NCBI GenBank assembly: GCA_030639985.1
Contig: DAOWKG010000171.1
Coordinates: 1-5,764 of the forward strand
Source of the DNA: Desulfuromonadaceae bacterium
GTDB lineage: Bacteria; Desulfobacterota; Desulfuromonadia; Desulfuromonadales; Geopsychrobacteraceae
DNA: 5,764 nt
Reading direction: 5' to 3'
Below the pieces are notes generated by a model. That model saw only the letters and a list, made by a program, of their open reading frames with translations, searched no databases and had not been told where the DNA came from. The translations under genes were made by a program, and so were the position numbers. The number at the start of each line of letters is the position of its first letter. Positions within the stretch are counted from its first letter, which is position 1. Shown piece after piece: positions 1 through 4,253 of the stretch.

Positions 1-281
1 CCACCGGGGCCATAACCCTCAAACATATCCTCTTCGTAGGTAACGCCGTCAAGATCGCCGGTGCCTTTTTTGATGCCACGTTCAATGTTGTCTTTGGGCA
101 TATTCCCCTGTTTGGCTTTATCAACCGCTAATCGCAATCGGGCATTAGACTCAAGATCGGCACCACCAATTTTTGCAGCAACGGTAATTTCTTTGATCAG
201 TTTGGTGAATATTTTGCCCCGCTTGGCATCTTGTGCCCCTTTACGGTGCTTGATATTGGCCCATTTACTATGTCCCGCCAT
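1..281 (-). CDS. yebC: YebC/PmpR (TACO1) family protein, 5' part only
   Basis: Reading leftward from the ATG at 281-279, the frame stays open for 93 codons to the window edge, so only the N-terminal part is present. The protein begins [20 protein letters not shown], which is the highly conserved start of the YebC/TACO1 family. It continues with the family's [22 protein letters not shown] and [13 protein letters not shown] blocks. YebC proteins were long annotated as DNA-binding transcriptional regulators (PmpR-like). More recent work on the family links them to ribosomes and to relief of stalling at proline-rich stretches, so the role is best given as translation factor or regulator. A good ribosome binding site, AAGGAG (290-295 on the minus strand), lies 8 nt before the ATG and fixes the start. 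The full protein is normally about 245-250 residues. In many deltaproteobacteria yebC is followed by ruvC, which would lie outside this window; that is an expectation, not something seen here. Confidence 0.96.
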   Translation of the reverse strand, partial: MAGHSKWANIKHRKGAQDAKRGKIFTKLIKEITVAAKIGGADLESNARLRLAVDKAKQGNMPKDNIERGIKKGTGDLDGVTYEEDMFEGYGPG

Positions 282-314
282 TGGAATTACTCCTTGATCT
301 AAGCCTGATGATTA

Positions 315-345
315 CACAAAACGCCGGGTTTACCGGCGTTTTGTG
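315..345 (-). terminator. Hairpin, probable intrinsic terminator of the kinase/BON gene
   Basis: A perfect 13-bp stem (315-327 with 333-345) closes a 5-nt loop (328-332). The core is CGCCGG/CCGGCG flanked by an A4/T4 pair. It begins 35 nt beyond the stop codon of the kinase-like/BON gene and ends 20 nt before the yebC ribosome binding site. On the minus strand the T4 run lies inside the stem and is followed by GTGTAAT, so the U-tract is short. It is a plausible terminator or attenuator, but not a textbook one. On the plus strand it faces no gene. Confidence 0.7.
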
Positions 346-380
346 GGTTTGTTAACTGCTTAATTGTGAATTTAATATTG

Positions 381-1187
381 TCAATAATTTACAATTTTCA
401 GGTTGTCGGTAACGCTTGCAACCCATTCAACCTGTTCGGCAATGTCGATGGCTGCGAGTCGTTCAGCATCACTATAAACATGACCAGACAGCGTTACATC
501 GCAATCGGTGACATCAATATTAAACCAGATATCTTTGATTCGCATATCGTCTAATCGGGCAATCTGGATTTTTTTCTGAATGATTAAATCTTTGATTTTA
601 TGATTGCAACCGTCAGACATTTCGGCAAGACAGGGGGACTCAACCGCTTGTTTGATTAACTTGACTGCCATTTTGACAGTCATTCTGGTGGTATTTACAA
701 TCAGGTCATATTGTAACGGGTCGCACCAGTCGCGATCAAAATAATATTTGATAAAACCAGCTCGCTGCTGGTCACTTTTGCGTACCAAAGAACGAGCTAG
801 ATCGGGATCAATCCATTCGCGTTGGGCCCAGCGTTCAACCCTCTCTTCAAACGGGGCAATAACCCGAATCCTGACTACACTGGTGATGTTTGGCAGCAGA
901 TCTTGACCACCTCGACCGTAGATAACAACATCTCCTAGCAGTGCTTGTTCCAGTACTATCAACTGGATGCGAGACATGTCCAGTTCGATCTGTCGATCAA
1001 GATTTTCAACAAAAGCCGGTGGTTTCTCGTCAATCTGCTGCAATGCTTCTTGTGACAGATTATAATCTTTAGCAGAGCTTTTGATGATATCGCCATCAAC
1101 GAGGGTGTAGCCTAGCTCTTCTGCTACCTGATGGACGATTGGGATTCCCCCGCTGCCCATTTCGCGAGAAAACGTGATGATTGCCAT
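381..1187 (-). CDS. Cytidylate-kinase-like protein with C-terminal BON domain
   Basis: This 268-residue protein has two parts. Residues 1 to about 185 match the cytidylate kinase-like family (Pfam Cytidylate_kin2). They show an N-terminal nucleotide loop ITFSREMGSGG (4-14), the acidic DGDII segment (31-35), YGRGGQDLL (90-98), and a basic lid-like segment around ERVERWAQREWID (115-127). An N-terminal strand and DPLQYDLIVNT (156-166) follow the usual fold order. Residues about 195-268 look like a BON domain (WFNIDVTDCDVTLSGHV with a final ASVTDNLKIV), a small alpha/beta module often found in envelope and osmotic-stress proteins. The loop lacks the lysine of a classical Walker A motif, as is common in this subfamily, so true CMP kinase activity is not assured; it is not cmk itself. 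No signal peptide or membrane segment is visible, so a cytoplasmic location is likely. GGAGAG (1194-1199, minus strand) sits 6 nt before the ATG. The gene is divergent from the methyltransferase gene and is followed by a hairpin and yebC. The domain calls are firm; the function is unknown. Confidence 0.88.
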   Translation of the reverse strand: MAIITFSREMGSGGIPIVHQVAEELGYTLVDGDIIKSSAKDYNLSQEALQQIDEKPPAFVENLDRQIELDMSRIQLIVLEQALLGDVVIYGRGGQDLLPNITSVVRIRVIAPFEERVERWAQREWIDPDLARSLVRKSDQQRAGFIKYYFDRDWCDPLQYDLIVNTTRMTVKMAVKLIKQAVESPCLAEMSDGCNHKIKDLIIQKKIQIARLDDMRIKDIWFNIDVTDCDVTLSGHVYSDAERLAAIDIAEQVEWVASVTDNLKIVNY

Positions 1188-1256
1188 AAAACTCTCTCCA
1201 GAGGTAAATTTTGTAGGATGATCGTCGGATAATTGCCGATTTCTATACAGCGCCAG

Positions 1257-1285
1257 ATAATGACATGAATCATTTTCAAGTTCAA
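1257..1285 (-). promoter_or_regulatory. Candidate sigma70 promoter for the kinase/BON gene
   Basis: On the minus strand, TTGAAC (-35, 1280-1285) and CATTAT (-10, 1257-1262) are separated by exactly 17 nt. Each box matches 4 of 6 consensus bases. It would give a leader of roughly 60 nt before the ATG at 1187. The call rests on pattern matching alone. Confidence 0.35.
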
Positions 1286-1307
1286 GCGCTTATGCTGGTT
1301 TAATCAC

Positions 1308-1336
1308 TTGTCTTTGCCATAGCCGCTGGCTATAAT
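1308..1336 (+). promoter_or_regulatory. Candidate sigma70 promoter for the methyltransferase gene
   Basis: TTGTCT (-35, 1308-1313) and a perfect TATAAT (-10, 1331-1336) are spaced by 17 nt. Transcription would start near 1343, about 28 nt before the ATG at 1371. That makes the upstream in-frame TTG at 1353 an unlikely start. A perfect inverted repeat, ATAGCC-GCT-GGCTAT (1319-1333), overlaps the left half of the -10 box and could be an operator. Confidence 0.55.
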
Positions 1337-1370
1337 TTCGCCAAAATTATAATTGAAATGGCTATTTTGT

Positions 1371-2537
1371 ATGACTGAAAAGCGAAAAAATGAATTGGAG
1401 CTATTGCTGAATCGGGAAATTACTACTGCAAATGGAATTACCTTTGCCGAATTTATGCAACATGCTCTTTATCATCCTGAACATGGTTACTACACCTCTG
1501 CACGCACCAGGATCGGTAAACAAGGAGATTTTTTTACCTCCTCAAGTGTCCATTCTTGTTTCGGCAGACTGATCGCCAGGCAATTGGAACAAATGTGGCA
1601 ACTGTTGGGGCAGGGTGAATTCATAATTGCCGAGCAGGGGGCTGGTGAAGGGCATCTCTGCCTCGATATCCTTGATGCTTTGGCAGCTGAAGCGCCGGAG
1701 TTTTATGCCCGGTTGCAATACCGTCTGGTAGAAATAAGCCCCGATAACCGCTTGCGGCAAAAGGATGTTTTGCAGCGACACTGTGCTGCCGGACTGGTTG
1801 ACTGGTGTCAGCTCGATGACTTGCAGGGGATGGTGGGTTGCTTTCTCAGCAATGAACTGATCGATGCCTTTCCGGTTCATCTGGTCGAAAAACATGGCGG
1901 AGAGTTACGGGAGGTATATGTTGTTACTAAAGATGATGGTTTTAGTGATGAGTTGCGTCCCCTTTCCACGTTAGCGATTAAAGATTATTTTCAACTTGTC
2001 GGCATCGAACCCGGAACGGGTAATCGCTGTGAAGTTAATCTTGCTGCCGGTAAATGGATGAGCCAGATTGCCAGTTTGCTGGAACGTGGTTTTGTGTTGA
2101 CGATTGACTACGGCTATCTGGCCGAAGAATTATATGCCCCTTATCGCCATGCCGGAACTCTTCTTTGTTATCATCAGCATCAGACCAATGAAGATCCCTA
2201 TCAGCGGATTGGTAGCCAGGACATAACTGCCCATGTCGATTTTACCGCATTGCAGAAAATTGGCCGGCAACAGGGTTTGGATCTCCTTTATTATGGTCAG
2301 CAATATCAATTTCTCATGGGGCTCGGTTTTCTGGAGCTGTTGATTGAGATGGAAAGTCGCGAAGCTGATCCCCAAAAAGCGCAGGCATTGCGGATGAACT
2401 TAAAGACTCTGATTCTTCCTGAAGGGGGGATGGGGGAAACTTTTAAAGTGCTTATACAGGGGAAGAACGTCGGCATGCCGGAACTTATTTGCGGTAAGCG
2501 TATCCGTGATATTAATATCCCTGCCAGTGCTTTTTAG
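1371..2537 (+). CDS. MidA/NDUFAF7-family SAM-dependent methyltransferase
   Basis: This 388-residue protein belongs to the DUF185/MidA family (Pfam Methyltransf_28), class I SAM-dependent methyltransferases. Its mitochondrial member NDUFAF7 symmetrically dimethylates an arginine of complex I subunit NDUFS2; the bacterial substrate is not established. Family landmarks appear in order: ITFAEFMQHALYHPEHGYY (23-41), GDFFTSSSV (52-60), the SAM-binding loop EQGAGEG (88-94), LVEISP (119-124), SNELIDAFPVHLV (160-172), TIDYG (244-248), and DITAHVDF (284-291). A C-terminal PEGGMGETFKVL block (350-361) is also family-typical. Length is normal and nothing looks broken. I chose ATG 1371 over the in-frame TTG at 1353 because the latter would sit only about 10 nt from the predicted transcription start and adds a non-conserved MKWLFC. 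Neither start has a convincing Shine-Dalgarno sequence. It is the first gene rightward of the divergent region, with nfu-like 88 nt downstream and no terminator between them. Confidence 0.93.
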   Translation: MTEKRKNELELLLNREITTANGITFAEFMQHALYHPEHGYYTSARTRIGKQGDFFTSSSVHSCFGRLIARQLEQMWQLLGQGEFIIAEQGAGEGHLCLDILDALAAEAPEFYARLQYRLVEISPDNRLRQKDVLQRHCAAGLVDWCQLDDLQGMVGCFLSNELIDAFPVHLVEKHGGELREVYVVTKDDGFSDELRPLSTLAIKDYFQLVGIEPGTGNRCEVNLAAGKWMSQIASLLERGFVLTIDYGYLAEELYAPYRHAGTLLCYHQHQTNEDPYQRIGSQDITAHVDFTALQKIGRQQGLDLLYYGQQYQFLMGLGFLELLIEMESREADPQKAQALRMNLKTLILPEGGMGETFKVLIQGKNVGMPELICGKRIRDINIPASAF

Positions 2538-2557
2538 CTACGATTCGATTTCTGAAC

Positions 2558-2587
2558 TTGCAATATATCGCTGATTGCCTGTATAGT
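2558..2587 (+). promoter_or_regulatory. Candidate sigma70 promoter for the NifU-like gene
   Basis: TTGCAA (-35, 2558-2563) and TATAGT (-10, 2582-2587) are separated by 18 nt, matching 4 and 5 of 6 consensus bases. It lies in the 88-nt gap after the methyltransferase stop codon and would start transcription near 2594, about 32 nt before ATG 2626. The NifU-like gene could therefore be transcribed on its own as well as by read-through. Confidence 0.4.
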
Positions 2588-2611
2588 TGACCAATAAGCT
2601 CATAATTGCAT

Positions 2612-2616
2612 GGAGG
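2612..2616 (+). promoter_or_regulatory. Ribosome binding site that fixes the NifU-like start
   Basis: A perfect GGAGG core stands 9 nt before ATG 2626. The frame is also open from an upstream TTG (2587), but that codon overlaps the candidate -10 box and has no such site, so the shorter protein is the real one. Confidence 0.85.
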
Positions 2617-2625
2617 AAATATCCA

Positions 2626-2850
2626 ATGAAAGAACGTGTAGAAGAAGTTTTAGATCAAATTCGTCCGATGTTACAGGCTGATGGTGGCGATGTCGAACTT
2701 GTAGATGTCTCAGAAAATGGGGTCGTCAGCGTTAAATTGACCGGTGCTTGTGGCTCCTGTCCGATGTCAACAATGACATTGAAAATGGGGATTGAGCGCA
2801 ACCTGATGGAACAGATTCCCGAAGTGAAGGAAGTTGTTCAGGTGCGTTGA
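2626..2850 (+). CDS. NifU-like (Nfu) C-terminal domain Fe-S scaffold/carrier
   Basis: A complete single-domain protein of 74 residues, about the usual length for stand-alone Nfu proteins. It carries the family signature: RPMLQADGGDVELVDV (13-28) followed by the cluster-binding GACGSCPMSTMTLKMGIE (40-57) with the C42-x-x-C45 pair. In this family two such CxxC motifs in a homodimer bind a 4Fe-4S cluster, which is handed to client apoproteins in the cytoplasm. There is no N-terminal IscU-like or A-type domain, so it is a stand-alone carrier rather than full NifU. The strong ribosome binding site at 2612-2616 sets the start. Upstream is the MidA-type methyltransferase; downstream by 17 nt is a strong terminator that closes this transcription unit. 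Confidence 0.95.
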   Translation: MKERVEEVLDQIRPMLQADGGDVELVDVSENGVVSVKLTGACGSCPMSTMTLKMGIERNLMEQIPEVKEVVQVR

Positions 2851-2867
2851 TCGGTAGTTGGTTAGAT

Positions 2868-2913
2868 ACAATAAAAAAGCTCGCAAATTTAGTTTTGCGA
2901 GCTTTTTTATTGT
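2868..2913 (+). terminator. Strong symmetric intrinsic terminator after the NifU-like gene
   Basis: A perfect 20-bp inverted repeat (2868-2887 with 2894-2913) closes a 6-nt loop TTTAGT. The stem core GCTCGCAAA/TTTGCGAGC is flanked by A6 on the left and T6 on the right, the hallmark of a Rho-independent terminator. Because the A and T tracts are symmetric it could work on both strands, although no minus-strand gene approaches it from the right within this window. It begins 17 nt after the NifU-like stop codon and separates that unit from the HDOD/FapA unit. Confidence 0.95.
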
Positions 2914-2944
2914 CCGTTATCGCTTGACCAAGTAATTAAAAACT

Positions 2945-2974
2945 GAATTGTTTCCAATTCTGCTGGAAAATTGG
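2945..2974 (+). repeat. Overlapping inverted repeats in the promoter spacer
   Basis: GAATTG (2945-2950) and CAATTC (2955-2960) form a perfect 6-bp inverted repeat with a 4-nt gap. CCAATT (2954-2959) and AATTGG (2969-2974) form a second with a 9-nt gap, and TTCCA/TGGAA (2952-2956, 2964-2968) is nested within it. A further copy, GAATTGGAA (3039-3047), lies just before the ATG. These could be operator half-sites, but A/T-rich 6-mers also recur by chance. Confidence 0.4.
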
Positions 2975-2980
2975 TATGAT
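2951..2980 (+). promoter_or_regulatory. Candidate extended -10 promoter for the HDOD regulator/FapA unit
   Basis: TGGTATGAT provides an extended -10 element (TATGAT at 2975-2980, 5 of 6 matches, preceded by TGG). A weak -35, TTTCCA (2951-2956), lies 18 nt upstream. Transcription would start near 2987, giving a leader of about 63 nt to ATG 3050. An 8-bp palindrome TAGTACTA (2981-2988) covers the predicted start point, and CCAATT/AATTGG repeats fill the -35 to -10 spacer; see the repeat entry. Confidence 0.45.
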
Positions 2981-3012
2981 TAGTACTAGCACATATTTGT
3001 AACCGTTTCATT

Positions 3013-3031
3013 GACCTGTTAATTTCAGGTC
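3013..3031 (+). promoter_or_regulatory. Leader hairpin ahead of the HDOD regulator
   Basis: GACCTG (3013-3018) and CAGGTC (3026-3031) form a perfect 6-bp stem with a 7-nt loop in the predicted 5' leader, ending 18 nt before ATG 3050. The right arm contains AGG, the best Shine-Dalgarno-like match in the leader, 5 nt before the in-frame TTG at 3035. It could lower translation, but it is short and has no T tract. Confidence 0.35.
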
Positions 3032-3049
3032 GGATTGCGAATTGGAACA

Positions 3050-4219
3050 ATGAACAAAATTCTATTTGTCGATGATGATCCGAACCTGTTGAACGGTATA
3101 AAACGTGGCTTGCATGCGTTGCGCTCTGAATGGAACATGTCTTTTGCCACCAATGGCTCTGAAGCTTTGGAGTTATTGAGGGCATCCAGTGTCGATATCG
3201 TGGTGTCAGATTTTCAGATGCCGGGTATGAATGGGCTTGAGCTGCTTTCACAAATTGAGTTTGACTACCCCAACGTTATCAGGGTCATGTTGACTGGGCA
3301 AGCGGACAAGGTAACTTATGCCCAAACTGCCAATATCTGCCACTATTTTTTCTGGAAACCGTTGAAACTGGATGGCTTCAAGCGTTTTCTGGAGCGGATA
3401 GCCGGTCTCAATATGATCCTCAGTGATCAAGAGTTAAAACAGCACCTGAACGCATTGACGTCCCTGCCAATTCATCCTGACAGTTACACCAAATTGACCA
3501 CCTGCCTCGATGATCTGGATAGTTCCTCGAAGCTGCTGGCCCATATTGCTGGTGGGGATATCGCCTTGGCGATGCAGCTGTTTAAATTGACAAGTTCAGC
3601 GAATTTTACCCTTGCTGGCGGGATCAGTACTCTGGAAGATGCCGTCGCCTACCTTGATCTCGATACCATTCGCTCGTTGTTCTCTGCTCGCCATGTTTTG
3701 ACCTCAGGAAGTCTGGATGCCTGTCGGGAATTTAAACTGGAACAATTGCAACAGCATAGTTTCAGGGTTGCCCGCTTAGCAGAGGCGTTGATCCGGGAGA
3801 CCGAAGATCCCGGTCTGGTGGCCGATGCGGTGCTTGGCAGCTTGCTGTTTGATGTCGGTCGGTTGGTTCTGGCTCATTGTCTGCCGGAACAATACCGGCA
3901 GGTTATTGTCTTAAGTGCCGCAGAGCAGATCAGTTTTAAGGATGCTGAGCGCCGCATTTTAAAAACCGATCATGCCGCTGTCGGCGGTTATCTGGCGGCC
4001 CTGTGGGGACTTCCCGATCCAGTGATTGAAACGATTCGACAGCATAACCAAAAACAGCCTCCGGTTGGTCCAGATGTTTCCGCTATTACAAAGGCAGTCT
4101 GGCATGCGAATCGTATCTGCCAGGGGGATATCGGTTATTCGCAAGAACAATACCGAATCCTGGTTAAAGATAAAAAATGGAGTGGGTTTCTGGAATCCGT
4201 ATGTTCGCAGGCTGACTGA
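3050..4219 (+). CDS. Response regulator with HDOD output domain
   Basis: This 389-residue cytoplasmic signalling protein has an N-terminal receiver domain (about 1-120) and an HDOD domain (about 135-335). The receiver has the full active site: acidic D8-D9 in ILFVDDD, phospho-acceptor D54 in VVSDFQMPG, T82 in MLTG, and K103 in WKP. Phosphorylation by a sensor kinase is thus expected; no kinase is encoded here. The HDOD part shows the SLP-type start (138-140), GDIALAMQLFKLTSSANF (169-186), LLFDVGRLVL (265-274), and DHAAVGGYLAALWGLPDPV (307-325) with H332 after it. The HD pair of true phosphodiesterases is replaced by F267-D268, as in HDOD proteins, which are thought to act by protein contacts rather than as hydrolases. 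It has no recognisable DNA-binding or GGDEF domain. ATG 3050 is preferred because receivers usually begin a few residues before the first strand. An in-frame TTG at 3035 would add MRIGT and has a slightly better-placed AGG. The FapA gene follows after 34 nt with no terminator, indicating an operon. Confidence 0.92.
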   Translation: MNKILFVDDDPNLLNGIKRGLHALRSEWNMSFATNGSEALELLRASSVDIVVSDFQMPGMNGLELLSQIEFDYPNVIRVMLTGQADKVTYAQTANICHYFFWKPLKLDGFKRFLERIAGLNMILSDQELKQHLNALTSLPIHPDSYTKLTTCLDDLDSSSKLLAHIAGGDIALAMQLFKLTSSANFTLAGGISTLEDAVAYLDLDTIRSLFSARHVLTSGSLDACREFKLEQLQQHSFRVARLAEALIRETEDPGLVADAVLGSLLFDVGRLVLAHCLPEQYRQVIVLSAAEQISFKDAERRILKTDHAAVGGYLAALWGLPDPVIETIRQHNQKQPPVGPDVSAITKAVWHANRICQGDIGYSQEQYRILVKDKKWSGFLESVCSQAD

Positions 4220-4240
4220 CAGATGAAATCAGGATTGAAC

Positions 4241-4245
4241 AGGAG
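4241..4245 (+). promoter_or_regulatory. Ribosome binding site that fixes a TTG start for FapA
   Basis: AGGAG lies 8 nt before TTG 4254. An in-frame TGA at 4236-4238 rules out any earlier start, and the next in-frame ATG is not reached until codon 36 (4359), without a comparable site. TTG 4254 is therefore the most likely initiation codon. Confidence 0.8.
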
Positions 4246-4253
4246 TTTTAGCG

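Noticed and set aside
61..297. Plus-strand open frame of 78 codons
   Set aside because: It lies entirely antisense to yebC, which has a perfect family match and a good ribosome binding site; the predicted peptide resembles nothing and has no start signal.
1308..1336. TTGCCA (1314-1319) as the -35 box for TATAAT
   Set aside because: It matches consensus better than TTGTCT but leaves only an 11-nt spacer, too short for sigma70.
1542..1895. Minus-strand open frame of 117 codons inside the methyltransferase gene
   Set aside because: Antisense shadow of a conserved coding region with no ribosome binding site or recognisable domain; the same applies to the minus-strand frame at 2130-2375.
2424..2436. 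G-rich tract (G6 and G5) that could suggest a G-quadruplex or an internal start
   Set aside because: Only two G runs occur nearby, and they encode the conserved GGMG block of the MidA family, so protein constraint explains them.
2907..3251. Minus-strand open frame of 114 codons across the HDOD promoter and receiver
   Set aside because: It overlaps the receiver-coding sequence antisense, runs through the promoter region into the terminator, and encodes no recognisable motif.
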